From: Metallyticus violacea | Taxonomy: Eukaryota > Arthropoda > Insecta > Mantodea > Metallyticidae | Assembly (NCBI GenBank): GCA_030762175.1 | Contig: CM060846.1 | Coordinates: forward strand, 234,051,512-234,115,511 | Length of the DNA: 64,000 bases | Reading direction: 5' to 3' | Shown here: in pieces, positions 1-11,090 of the stretch | How positions within the stretch are numbered: the stretch's first letter is position 1 | How the letters are laid out: each line of letters opens with the position of its first letter | The notes under the pieces: model-generated | The model's database searches: none | Told to the model about the DNA's origin: nothing | What the model saw: the letters and a program-made list of their open reading frames with translations, nothing else | Program-made: the position numbers and the translations under genes

Positions 1-1128
1 GTCAGTATTTGGAACGTAATTGGCCGAAATCTATGAGGTCGCCAGGATTAATATCGATTTATTTATTTTCCCTAGATGTATTGTGTCTCCAAATTGGCTC
101 CAATTAGACATGTTTTTCAACAATATGCTTCCAATTGTCAAAATATTATTACTTTGGAGAGAATGTGGCAATGGACGAAATGTTGGTTAGCTTCAGAGGA
201 AAATGCTCGCTCCGACATTACAATGAAAAAAATAAATAAAAAAAATGACTCGGGGCGGAATTAAATTACACTTACAATTTGAAGACATCTGTATGTACAC
301 AGCTTGCTTATTCATCGAGCAAGAAACCTCAGACGTAGTCAAACAGTTACTGGAAACACAGATCAAAACATTACGTTTGATAACTAGTCACTTATTTAAA
401 CCTGATGTGTATCTTAAAAACACTTATATAATCCATTAGGTAAAACTAACCTCACATATCTTAACAATATAAAGACAATGTAAAAGCGCCAAACAATTCC
501 TTGTTCGGCTATCGAGAAAAAGGGCTGTGGTATCATATTGCACAAAGAAAGGGAACAATGTACACCGTCAATTTCAAGGTTGGACGATATGACGTCACTT
601 GGGTTACTAAACGTTGGCCATTACTTTTCTCACTGTTTTAAATACTACTACAATAAACAGATGAATACTTTCGCAGTCAATAAAAATCAAATCAAAAGCA
701 GATGAAATTTCTTACGAGTATTGACCTTAGAAATTAATTCCTTTCTATTCCTGCACTGAAATAGAAACCTCTACGAAAAGACTGCCTTGTGTGTTTTGCA
801 AATTTCCACTGCATAATTGTTATGCTTCAGCATTGCAGAATGACATGCCTTTTTGATTGTGAGTTCATGGTTGAGCAAGATGCTATTATGAGAGAATGAT
901 ATGTCTACTTAAAAGAGACTTTACATTAATGAAAGAATTTTCATTTTTGTAACTTTCGTGTATTTTTAAAAGACTGAACAGACAAATGATTTGTGTTACA
1001 CATATTCATGTTCTAAAGCTATTTTTGTAATTTTTTTTCTAAATATTAGTTACAATCTTTCACTGATTTCCAGATTACCCAGATCTTACATCATTTCTGG
1101 CTAATTAGAATACTATTTTTCTTTTTTT
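1..1128. other. AT-rich DNA, no gene recognised
   Basis: Two overlapping short frames (62 and 64 codons, 76-439) resemble no family I know and have no coding signature such as a conserved motif. I see no repeat family or RNA gene here. Confidence 0.5.
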
Positions 1129-1391
1129 GAACAGTGTTTAATGCCCGTTTTAGTGCCGAGGCACCACAGGCGGTGAACACTGATTATATATGAGATGAAA
1201 TGATGTATTGGGAAAGGAATTTTTTAAATAAGAAAACGTTCCAGGCCTAAGTTCATGGTACCTCCCCGGCATTAGCCAGTTAAGAGGACTGAGAAAAACC
1301 TCAGTCACGGAGGACGGTCCTGGCGGGATTTGAACCCCAGACCTCCCACTCACATTTCCGCACTTTAACGTCCTCGGCCACCTGTGGCGGT
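1129..1391 (-). repeat. SINE-B copy, near full length
   Basis: This is a tRNA-headed retroposon read on the minus strand. Its head carries a tRNA-like B box (GGTTCAAATCCC in reverse complement) next to the block for cggaccgtcctccgtgactg. The body has the family landmarks 'cctaagttcatggtacc' and 'cattagccag', and it ends in the tail 'acgggc(a)ttaaacactg'. At least seven related copies lie in this window (13.1, 14.9, 19.6, 20.9, 23.0, 54.1 and 55.7 kb), so the boundaries come from mutual alignment. It has an internal pol III promoter and no protein; the 67-codon minus frame inside it is incidental. Confidence 0.85.
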
Positions 1392-2029
1392 TGTCATATT
1401 AATGTGAACAAGCATAAACTTCAAAGGGAGGCATAATCTTGTGCTAGGTGCTTATGGAGTTTCCTCAATCTTGGCGGGTATAAAAGCTTGCTGTTTCAAA
1501 AGAAAATACTGGCTCATGTAACTTCTTTGGATATGTCAAATCCTGCGTCATGTGCTATGCACTTATTTCAGTACACACTCAACGTCCACATCGTTTAAAG
1601 TCGCTAAAAGGATGGAAACCAGTGAGGACAAATTCCCTCTTCATATAGCCAATGTCTCATTAGATCTCAACAATTAACTGGGACATGGGGTACTCACAAC
1701 ACCCCAGCTCTAAAAATCGCATGTTGGTCACACTGCTAAGCGACTTTATACCCTTGTGTAAAGGAATGTACATTGTTGAGAGACCATTGCTTTCTGTTTT
1801 AAAGTCATCCGATGAGGTTTTATGTGCTAGGACGCTGATTAAACTGCGCATACCCACCAGTATAATATACTGTGCTTAGATGTCATACGAGGAGCTGTAA
1901 AAACATATTAGAAGTATGTTGGTGTAGATGTGACTGAAGCTGATGATTGTTAGATGTCTGAGTTTGAAGATTTAGAAGGCGAATGAAGCAGATCATAGTG
2001 AAGAAAGTGTTTATTTATTTATGTGAATA
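1392..2029. other. No gene recognised
   Basis: Open frames of 65 and 64 codons lie opposite each other at 1660-1879 on the two strands. At most one could be real, and neither resembles a known family. No repeat was identified. Confidence 0.45.
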
Positions 2030-2301
2030 CATTTAACGACCTTCTATTACACCTCTAGTCATTAGCGTTCCATTCAATTCAGGTCCAAAACGGCCAATAA
2101 ATTTTGCTCAGAGGGTCCTTATAACAGGCTTGAGGTTTATTTTACGTGACTTAAATCTACGGCATGGGACACACGACTTTACTTCCATTCCAAAGGAAGC
2201 CATATATAGAATGTTTATGCCCTAAAGAAATCCATCGACCCTAACCGCAACCTTGGGCCTACAAGGCAAGTATGGTTACCATTAGACCACTAGGTCCGAC
2301 A
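2030..2301 (-). repeat. SINE-A copy, near full length
   Basis: This is the minus-strand copy of the most abundant family here. In reverse complement it starts with a tRNA-like head (A-box region 'cctagtggtctaatggtaacc', degenerate B box). It continues through the 'ggaagtaaag', 'tacggcatg' and 'gcctgtt' blocks and ends in 'gttaaatgt'. About ten further copies occur in the window. It carries no protein; a partner LINE would supply retrotransposition. The identification is by mutual alignment of the copies. Confidence 0.85.
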
Positions 2302-3208
2302 AAGTTAGTGATCATGTGACTGCAAGTGATGACAAACCTGGAGAGATATTGGCTTCGTTTTCAACAACAGCAGAACTTTTGTGCTTCGGAAGGATTAAAC
2401 TGTTGAATGGAGTGTAACAGCTATGCAGAACAAAGAAACAAAATATAGTTATTTCAGTTTCTGACACCAGAATAACTGCATGAAATTACATGACTTTGGA
2501 ATGTATTTGTGATAATTATTTCAACCGTGAAGTGTACCAACCTTTATATTAAACATCATGAGCGCCTCTACAAAAATAAAAGTAGGTATATGCCGAAAAA
2601 CATACAATTGAAATACGACCTTTCATTGGATTGCACATAATTACTGGTTATGTTAGGTACGCAAACTTAATTTGCAATACCCATTTTCTCCACAAGCGCT
2701 AGGGGTATAAATATCCCATGCCCCTATGTGATAAGGAATGTTTTTGTCCTTAATGAGATATTTCAGATTTAGCAACATACACAATTGAGTAAAATGTAAT
2801 TAATTTGGTAAAATAACTGCAAGAAGATAAATATTTACCTTATTCAATAAAATAGCAGAAATGCACATAGCCTTGCAAGCCACATTGTTGGTAAATGTCC
2901 CTTTCTCCAGCAAGCCTGCTAAATATGGCTTCAAGACACAGGCGCAAGAACATGGTACTAATTTCAAATGGAAATTTATGCTGAAAGTGTAAAATTTAAG
3001 CAAGGAATTCTTTTGTGACTTGCTGGGGAAATTCTAGGAACTGAGAAATATCACAGATGACAGTATATAACTATTGCGCTTTCAGAAAAACTGCTGAAGA
3101 AAATATTAAAACTTGTACACACAATGAGAAAAATAAACCTTAGCTTTCTCAGGAACTGACCGTTGTAAGAGGGTGAAGAGTATCAAACACAATTTTTTTG
3201 CTCTCAAA
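2302..3208. other. AT-rich DNA, no gene recognised
   Basis: The longest frame is 67 codons on the minus strand (2800-3003) with no motif. No repeat family was identified. Confidence 0.45.
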
Positions 3209-3421
3209 AGCTCCTAAACCTAAGATCGTGAGTTCATTCCCGGTCAGGAGCGATGGATTTTTTCGGGCATAGGAGCTAAAGCCGTGGGTCCCGTCTCGTA
3301 CATTTACGGCACGAAAAAGAATTTCAAGCCTGAAATTGTCGAACGTTTCACGCCCTGATTTGAATGAGACCCTGATGACCTGAGCTGTTAAAAAGCGTCC
3401 ATAAATAAACCAAATAAATAA
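3209..3421 (+). repeat. SINE-A copy, internally deleted
   Basis: The copy begins inside the tRNA-like head at 'cctaaacctaagatcg' with a degenerate B box. It jumps from 'ttttttcgggcata' to 'ggagctaaagccgtggg', so the 'aaaatcctaagtatggc' block is lost. The 'gcctctgagcaaaatt' block is also missing. The 3' end 'gcgtccataaataaacc' is typical of the family. Confidence 0.8.
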
Positions 3422-4761
3422 AAACTATCAAAATCACTTGCTTTTCAAATCTATCTAGCAATGGTAAAGCATTGATAGAAAGATGACTATAGTGCTATAT
3501 AAAAGAGCAAATGACTGCGGAAGATTCCAAACCATTTCTTTGAAGCTAAAGATCCCTTAGCGCTACGTTTTCAAACTGGACAGCGCAAGGTATGTGTTAA
3601 TTGACTCACTCAGAACGGTATGATTATTATAATGGGAAAAGTGCCTGACAGAAAGGGAACCATCGGCTTGCTGTTGTTGTAAATGGCGTTATTGATACAT
3701 CTATTGTGACGAGTGTTCAAGAAAATTGTCTTTGCTTCCTAATGTAATAATACTTCAGTGCCTTTACATTTCAGGCCAGTAATATCTCCGACTGATGCTA
3801 TGAAAGGAAAAGTAAGAGGCGCTCTAATTCAGCAACGGTTGTTTAAATTTGTAGGTTGACTTATTTTGCCCAGTAATGTATCGCACTTAATCACGCAACA
3901 GCAAGGAAGCAGATGTGCTGCCATCGTTTCATATGCTGAAAGAGTAAATTGCAGTGCTGTCACATGTTCGTTTCAAATCATCGCATGTATCTTATAGGAC
4001 AACTCAAGCTTTATTTCAATTGGCTCCTGGGAAATGGAAATGTCGGGATAGGTCCATTCGTTGTTAATATAATTCTTGGGTGCTGCGGTGGTAAAACCGT
4101 CTTGGTTTGATTGATTTACCAGGCACTTCTCGGTAAAGAGGTAGACTGGGCAGGGTGTATAACTGCTAATTGATTCCCATACAGTTGGGGTGTGAGGAGA
4201 CTGACGGACTACGTTGTCTGTGGTCGTAAAGCCGCCGGACGTCATGCGTCAAAGGGTGAGGTACAACGATATGTCTACCTTAAGTGTCGTTATTGCAACA
4301 TAAACGTCTGCAATTATGACCGACCTTTTAACCTCAGCTTCTTTTGCTTCACATCGAGGGTGGTCGACTCATCCTTTGTACGTGCCTTTAATAATCCTTT
4401 CTTTTTATTACACTTATTGAAATTGAGCATCTTGCTGCCATATATCTAATATAGTCTATAAAACTAAAATAATATCCAGTAAAAGTTCATTGCTAATTGT
4501 GAAATTCTGTATACAAAGCAAGAGCATCTCCAGAAAGAAACAAGTTTAATATATATAGCTAATAACAGTACAACCTCCCAAGAACGCGGAGTTGTTTTTT
4601 TTTTTCTTATATACCTTACTTGCAACGTTGAACGCTAAGAAACATAAAACTACTAAAGACAGCAATATATACCGAGAGTACCAAAATAATGTATACACAC
4701 ATTCACAGTAGATATCTATTTAATATATTTCAAAGTTGGACCTAAAATCAACATTAATGTG
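3422..4761. other. No gene recognised
   Basis: Frames of 90 codons (3973-4245, minus) and 85 codons (4192-4449, plus) overlap on opposite strands and show no known domain. A T-tract lies near 4595. No repeat family was identified. Confidence 0.4.
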
Positions 4762-4917
4762 TTGTATGATGTTCAGTAAACAGATGAGACTCACATTATG
4801 ATAGCGTTGCTACGTGACAGGTAAATCAACAATGAACAAATGAAGTCAAGATTAACGTATGATGTTCTGTAAACAGATGTGACTCACAAATATTATGATA
4901 GCGTTGCTACAACAACA
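4762..4917. repeat. Tandem duplication, about 93-bp period
   Basis: The stretch with 'gatgttcagtaaacagatg' and 'gatagcgttgctac' (4762-4812) recurs as 'gatgttctgtaaacagatg' and 'gatagcgttgctac' (4857-4910). The offset is 93 bp, and the second copy has a 4-bp insertion. It sits immediately upstream of the start codon of the transposase remnant at 4917. It could be a subterminal repeat of that element or a chance local duplication. Confidence 0.7.
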
Positions 4918-5430
4918 TGAAGCCAAAATTATCGTTTGAACAGCGGAAAGCAATTTTGAAGTGGTATTGGAAAACCGCGAATGTTGTCGAATTTCAAAGG
5001 TAATGGAGACATGTGTACAGAACAGAACCTCCAAAGAGAATAACATTTGCACGCATTCGAGACAAATTTGAGACTCGTGTACCGTATGCGATGTTTACAA
5101 CGGCAGATCTGAGAGATCACCACATTACAACCGAGATGTACGTTGTACCTTGATGACAATCTTCCAAGACACTGGATAGGACGAAGAGATCCGATTAAGT
5201 TTCCACCGCGTTCTCCGGTTCTAACTCCGTTGGACTTCTACCTATGGGGAACTCTTAAGGATGTTGTATACCGTAGAAAATCAGCTACACTGACAGCACT
5301 TCGAGAAAAAATTAAAACGGCATGTGCTGCAATCGCCCAGGACACTTTCGCAAACATTGTTCAATCAATAGTTCAACATACTCAGAAGTGTATAGACGTC
5401 GATGGCGGGCATTTTGAGCAACTGTTGTAG
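4917..5430 (+). mobile_element. Tc1/mariner-like (DUF4817/DDE_3) transposase remnant, internally deleted
   Basis: The reading starts at an ATG at 4917, giving MKPKLSFEQRKAIL and then WYWKTANVVEFQR. This is the N-terminal helix-turn-helix of the insect DUF4817-type transposases; a stop interrupts it after that. It continues with the EPPKRITFARIRDKFE block. From about 5125 the C-terminal DDE block follows: HYNRDVR, a frameshift, then from 5143 LDDNLPRHWIGRRDP, FPPRSPVLTPLDFYLWG and KDVVY, ending near a GGHFEQLL terminus. The last catalytic aspartate (LDF, about 5233) is kept. Most of the central DDE domain is missing, so this copy cannot encode an active enzyme. Family assignment is from memory of the motif pattern and is firm at superfamily level. 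Confidence 0.85.
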
Positions 5431-6061
5431 CTCTAAAGGTCTAAGATGATTAGTGCTAATCATTTTCTGTTGTGTGAATTCAGTTTTTTTATGTTGTTAA
5501 CACAGTATTTTCTTTGCATGAACCGTGTATGCATTTTTTGGCAGCCTTTGCATATCCGAAATTTAAAATTCGCCAGCAATTGTAGCTACATTTCCTTCAG
5601 TTATTATATTTTCTGTGTTAATAGTGGACCAAAGACTCTTGGCATTGAGAAAACATATCGACTACTTCAGACAGGTGAAAAATGGAATAAGTCTCTAGTG
5701 TTGACAATTTGTGTGCAAATGTTGATATCTTCAATAAACTTTGCAGTAATTGTTTTATTCCCATCCATTAATAATTATTTCTCACTATTGAGTATTATCC
5801 ATAAGAAATGTATGCTTTTAAAATATTAAACTTAGGAAAGCTGTTCTGTGTGTATTTTTTATATATGAGTCCAATATATTTTGGAAGTTTAAACTGTATT
5901 TAAAACCAGTTTATTAAAGTTTTGCTGAAGCCAATTGTAGCAATTTATTTTGGAAAAATTAACTTAAGTTCAAACCATCAATTTATGAAATAGATGGTCC
6001 ATTATATTTATGGTACGTAGCCACTGTTACTAGTATTTCCGAAAACGGATTTTTGTCATAT
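5431..6061. other. No gene recognised; one 127-codon frame
   Basis: A plus-strand frame of 127 codons (5446-5829) is rich in Phe, Ile, Leu, Cys and Asn, as expected of translated AT-rich DNA. It shows no domain or signal I recognise. I treat it as a chance frame, although part may be the 3' untranslated end of the upstream transposon. Confidence 0.45.
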
Positions 6062-6065
6062 TTAA
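6062..6065. repeat. TTAA target-site duplication, left copy of piggyBac element
   Basis: TTAA directly precedes the inverted end CGCTAGAACACCC. It matches the TTAA at 8341-8344. TTAA is the characteristic piggyBac target. Confidence 0.8.
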
Positions 6066-7502
6066 CGCTAGAACACCCAATGACCGCGTTTGCATTTTCG
6101 AACGCTGACATTTTCACTGTTTTTGAAGTAATTTTCAATGGTTTTGTGACTTTTAATCACTTTTAATGACGTTTGGCTCACCATTTTGTTTTTGGTTTTT
6201 CAGGCATAACTTTTTAAAATAATGGTAAATTTACCATCAGTTCCCGGAGGCAGTTGACCGCTTCCTTACCCACGTTTCTTGCGGTATGCATTGCTTAGTT
6301 GTAGCCGACAATAATCATCACTGCACAACAAATATGATTCAAACTCATTGTGAGTGATTGTTTATTACTTCTTGTATCCATATCTAAAATTTTGGCTTAG
6401 CTTTTCATTGTCACGTAGTTTTCATGTTGTACTCGAGCTTTGTGTTGACATTCATAGTGGGACAAGCTATTTACTAAGTGCATAGAACGCACCCCTTTCG
6501 CTATCGTGGTCTTTCTGAAGTTGAAATTCTGGAATCTCTTCGGAATATTTCTCCAACGCAATCTGAAGTGGACGAATTTGATCGACAGTGCGTTTACGAA
6601 AGTGAGAGTTCTGGTAATGATGTAGTCCACCTTCTCAAAACAGCTGGCCCCTGATACCTAGGCCTAATTCATTGATAATTGCATCACATGCTACAGGTCA
6701 TCTGAATCCATGATGTGGATGAACAGCTGTTTCCGTCCAAATTTTGATGCCCTTTCACTCAGTACATGAGCAGCAAGCCCAACAAGTACGGCATGAAATA
6801 CTGGTAGCTTACCGATGCTAAAGTGAGGTGCATTCTAAATGGATTTCCGTACCTGTGTAAAGATGTAACTAGACCTGTAAATACCAGTCTGGGAGAGCAT
6901 GTTACTCTACGTTTCATGGAACTCTTTTTAGTAAAGGGACGAAATGTCAAAACTGATAGTTTCTTCACATCTATCCAACTGGCAAGATAGCTGCAAAAGA
7001 GAAGTGCAAGCATTGTTGGTACCTTGAATAGGGCTAGACCGGAAGTGCTCCCTTCTGTGAAAAAGAGCCAATATGTACTTCATCCAAGCGTTATTACAAA
7101 GTTGATGATATTATTCTCACAACATACCAAAGGAAGGTTAAGAAAAACTCACTTATTCTTATCACTACGCATTCCAGTGTGACTACAGATGACTCTACAA
7201 ATTAGAAAATCCCTGAAACGGTCAGCTTTTACAATAACACCAAATGCAGTGCAGATGTTAGAGATCAGATGTCTTGAAATGCAGTGTTAGAGCCATGACA
7301 AGATGCTGCCCCATTCATGTGTTCTATAACATTCTAGACCTAGCAATGATCAACCCCCATTCCTTGTATAAGCTGATAACTGACTCTACAGTTTTGACGG
7401 TTTTTCATAATGAAAGTTGTGGAAGAACTGACTATGCCATATAGGAATTTATTCCCACGTTGGTTACGTCACCATCGTTCATGGGTGATGATAGGAATGA
7501 AC

Positions 7503-7640
7503 ATCAAAGGCCGCTAAACGCAAGACATGTCAAATAGGGTTGTGCAAGAAAAACAAAACCAAACACGGTTGTTCGGCATGTAAAAAATGTGCATGTGGTT
7601 CTTGTATTAGAAAAAACCTGCGTAAAAATTATAATTCCAA
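7503..7640 (+). pseudogene. Cysteine-rich C-terminal domain of the piggyBac transposase
   Basis: The frame reads AAKRKTCQIGLCKKNKTK, then CSACKKCACGSCIRKNL. The Cys spacing fits the zinc-binding, end-recognition domain of piggyBac transposases. It is the best preserved part of the element. The A-tract at about 7778-7793 lies downstream, inside the element. Confidence 0.8.
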
Positions 7641-7974
7641 TATCTCTGAGAAAGTTTCAATGTAACAAACTTCTGTGTATATATAACCTGTGTTTGTATA
7701 ATTTATGTCATTTTGTACACATAATTTGTTACTACATATCATAGAACAAACCAATTTGTATAATAAAATTTTTCTAAAAAAAAAAAAAAAAAACCTGCGC
7801 ATATACTTCAAATAAAAATAAATAAATCCCTTTTTAATTAAAACCATTTAGCCTGAAATGACATATAACAGATGGAACAAAGAATTAATGAGCACATTTA
7901 GTGAATGCATCATTGAATTACGTGAGCAAAAACCATGAACATAAAAATACCTGAAACCAGAAGCTCGACTCAAA

Positions 7975-8050
7975 CTGGATTCGAACCTGTCCCGCAGCTC
8001 AGAAGTCATTTTGTTCCCTCTACATTACTACAGTTGTCTGGCAAGTATGA
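7975..8050 (-). repeat. tRNA-like SINE head fragment inside the piggyBac element
   Basis: On the minus strand there is a B-box-like GGTTCGAATCC preceded by a tRNA-like body ('gagctgcgggaca'). No acceptor stem can be paired, so this is not a functional tRNA. It is probably the head of a SINE that inserted in the 3' region of the piggyBac copy; the rest of the SINE is not clear. Confidence 0.45.
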
Positions 8051-8340
8051 AATTTCATTGGCATTGGTCAGAATTACACTTAATGGTGTGAGAATAAATA
8101 GTGAGAATAAACCATAAACAAAGTATGCACAAACTCACTCCGGAAGTTAATGAAAACTGACTTGCTATTTAGAAGCAAAATCGTGCCTTCCATACCATCA
8201 CAACAGACTGAAAGGTGATAAGCAAGAAAGTTCATAGTTTTTGGTGAGAAGCATTAATAAAAATGCATAAGAAAGGGGTAGCATTCAATTGACCGCTAAC
8301 GGGCGTTTTAGGGGGTACTTGAAGCTCTGGTGTTCTAGTG

Positions 8341-8344
8341 TTAA
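8341..8344. repeat. TTAA target-site duplication, right copy
   Basis: It follows the right inverted end (CTGGTGTTCTAGTG) of the piggyBac element and matches TTAA at 6062-6065. Confidence 0.8.
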
Positions 8345-10644
8345 TTGTCTATAAGCCTCTCAGCGGAAATTTTGTATCCGTCGAAAATCTCTGATGGAAT
8401 AGCTATCACCCCAAGTAACGTGTTAGTAATGGAACTAAAAGGAAGTAATGTTTAACATGTACATAGCACAGCTACGGGGTTAATACTTTCGAAATTGCTT
8501 GAATATGCTAATTTGTAAATTATTTAAAGAATTTCGATATTATTATGACCATTTTACATGCCATAGGAAGGGCCAAGTTCTGAAAACATTGACGATTTAA
8601 TTTTTTTATTTCAGTATATCACCTCAGAATGCAAAGAAGTTTACTCGGAAATTTCAGATGACATTATGCATTCAGTTTACTTTCAGAAATATGGAACACT
8701 CCCTCATTTTGCGTTGGATGTAAGAGAATACTTTACCAACGATTTACCCCAACGGAGGTTCAAGTAGATTATGACCACTCTTGAGATTTTTTTTTTTTTT
8801 TTTTTTTTTTTGCTTACGAGTGTACAAAACCAAAGTAAGTTTTCCAGGACCTGAAGAATGTGCAGCGATTTAAAGCGACATGCTCACAAAGGTTTTTTTG
8901 ACTGTATTCGAGCATTGGACACACTACTTGAAAATGGATGGTGATCGTGTTGCATTAAGATAAAATTACATATATACATACCTATCTATATGCCGTATCA
9001 GTTTCAATTATGACAAATCATTATTTCATGAAAATACATAAAAATTTGTGTATATTTTAAAAAAAAGCAGTTATAGTTTTTGGTCCTAGAACATTTATTT
9101 CCTAAAGGACCAAAATCTTTCTAACTGAGTTTTGAGCTTTATAGGCACATGTGATGAATTTTCGTTTTAAAATGTGCAACAGAATAATAATTGAGACGTT
9201 TTTCAAAATTGTTTATTTTAGTTAACAGAAACTATTTGGTTCAATTTATAATTATATATATATGTATATATACATTACATATTCATTTCTTTGAATACAA
9301 TTTTAAATAGGTTTCCGGTCATTAAAATACTTTCTCTCGTGTGTTTCATAAGTTACACGTGTATCATTCAGAGATTCGTGTCTCTCTGTAGTTAAACATG
9401 TCATCTATTACCTTTCTTTTTTACTCTTGCATGGTTCTCACCTCTTTTAAAACCATCTTGCTTTTGTTACTGAAGATGGTTAAGCAACTTTGCATTAAAA
9501 TAAAATCATCTAAAGCAAACACACTAATTCTGTCAAGAAATATTTTTAAAATATGTAATGGCTATACTTTTCCTCAAATACTCCATGTGGAAGAAAATTT
9601 TCCTAGATTAACGTTGTGAGATAAATATAATGAAATCCTGATGTTTTAACATTACACATGAATGCAATAATTGACAGACTTTTGGCAATGTGAGTGCTGT
9701 GAAGTTTTCGTAAGCTTAACATTTTTAATTCATTATAAAATATTATTGAAAGTCAATGAATAAAATTTAGAGTGTATCAAGAATGTTGACAATAAATAAT
9801 GTTCCTTATTATAACAACACAAATATTGACCACAAATATATGTTTTTATAAAATTAAATTTTAAATATATTTTAATTTATCAATACAGGATACAAAAGGA
9901 TACAAAATATATTGCTTAGAGGAATAAATAAATATCTCAATAACACCCCAAAATACGTTATCTGAGGAATTGTTTATATTTAAGGTTCTATAATATATAT
10001 ATTAAAGCCCATGTATGATGGAACTATCAAGGGTGACAGATCAGTGTAAATTAGAACTATTTCTGCAAATGTCACTTTTTTCAATAATGTAAATGATGGA
10101 AACCTGTTTTGGTTGAGTATGCTGAAATGAAGTCTATGTGACCCATGTATATTAAGAAGCCTTTTACGATAGAAAGTTTTGGTAAAAGAGTATTACATTA
10201 CATAGCTAAGTTTAAGGGAATGTAATTTAGTACTCCTTGGCTTATAAATTTAATCGGTGTTTGCAAAGGAGAAGAATTTATTATACTAAAATATATTTTG
10301 TTAATCCATTCAGTCTAATAGCAAATTTTATTCAAATGGCTAAATTAGAAAAAAAAAAGTGTAATTGAATGCGAAATTGTACCAGCAAATCAGTAATTAT
10401 TTCAAAGTCATTTTTAGTTTTCTCCAAACATGGCTGCATGAACACTCTTCCTTTTTACAAATAAGTGATTCAGTTAGGCTAAATGTTTGAATACTGAGCT
10501 AAGTAATCAGGATAGTGGAGAGCTCCCCGAATCGTTCTGTTTAATCTGGTTCTAAGAGAATTTGCCTCCTTTCTGGAGCAGACATTTTGTAACATTTTTG
10601 CGTTTGTCTATAATCAGAAAACAAGCACAGGAAAGTTTGATCGA
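8345..10644. other. AT-rich DNA, no gene recognised
   Basis: This is very AT-rich DNA with a T-tract at about 8787-8811 and TA-rich runs near 9250-9275. The longest frame is 73 codons (9398-9619) without a motif. No transposon protein was recognised. Confidence 0.5.
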
Positions 10645-11090
10645 ATGGAGTGGCTCATGTGATAATGCGGACTGACATTCGGAAGAATCTCTCGGGACCG
10701 GTCGCGCATGTTGTCGAGGTTTCTTCTCGTTGCTTAATATTGAGGTAGGTTTTCTTTTCTATGAATTTTCTGTTCTCCCCTTTATTCTCATTTCATTCCG
10801 TTAGTTCTGTCACAAGTGCCAGAAGAGGTAGGCTGGTGCTTTGTGCGGTGTGACGGTGACGTGCGCTTTGGAAATATTTTGGGTATGAGTGCGATCCTTC
10901 TGTGGGGCTCCAACTTCCTGGAGAGAAGGGATCCGCAGGACCGGCTTGTTTGTCTGGGAACATGTTAGGGACCCGGTCTACGTCCATGCTTCATCGCCCC
11001 CGTATCCCAACCGCCCGGCGTGTTTCTTCCTCCCGGAGGTGCACAACAGATCATACTTTGAGCAAGGCTGAAGTGCCGAAATATCTTTCT
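10645..11090 (+). repeat. SINE-C copy, diverged
   Basis: A degenerate tRNA-like head ('gtggctcatgtgataatgc', then 'cgggaccggtcgcgc' at the B-box position) is followed by the SINE-C body. Body landmarks are 'tctcatttcattccgttag', 'ggctggtgctttgtgcgg', 'gtgacggtgacgtgcgc' and 'cttcctcccggaggtgc'. It aligns block by block with the copies at 44.6 and 47.5 kb. It is GC-richer than its surroundings; the 60- to 94-codon frames on both strands here are by-products of that. Confidence 0.75.

Larger units (their letters stand above)
6066..8340 (+). mobile_element. piggyBac-like DNA transposon, full length but dead
   Basis: The element is 2275 bp between TTAA duplications. Its ends are short inverted repeats: CGCTAGAACACC on the left and, in reverse complement, CACTAGAACACC on the right, one mismatch in twelve. 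Coding remnants run on the plus strand. At about 6487-6650 there is an acidic N-terminal region (FRYRGLSEVEILESL). At 6718 comes the DEQLFP block that carries the first catalytic Asp in the family, then CPFTQYMSSKPNKYGMKYW, TRPVNTSLGEHV and TDSFFTS (about 6952). The cysteine-rich C-terminal domain follows at about 7510-7610 (KRKTCQIGLCK, CSACKKCACGSC). Multiple frameshifts and stops break the frame. It is probably ancient, and only its ends could still be mobilised in trans. Confidence 0.92.

Noticed and set aside
1150..1353. Open frames inside SINE copies (also at 15006, 15492, 16323, 30659, 38176, 38371, 53926 and 55724)
   Set aside because: They fall on or start in SINE-A or SINE-B copies; similar peptides recur wherever the repeat occurs, so they are not genes.
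1660..1879. Pair of about 65-codon frames on opposite strands
   Set aside because: They mirror each other; neither has a recognisable domain or supporting context.
5446..5829. 127-codon plus-strand open frame
   Set aside because: Its composition (Phe, Ile, Leu, Asn, Cys rich) is what AT-rich noncoding DNA gives. It has no motif and lies between transposon remnants.
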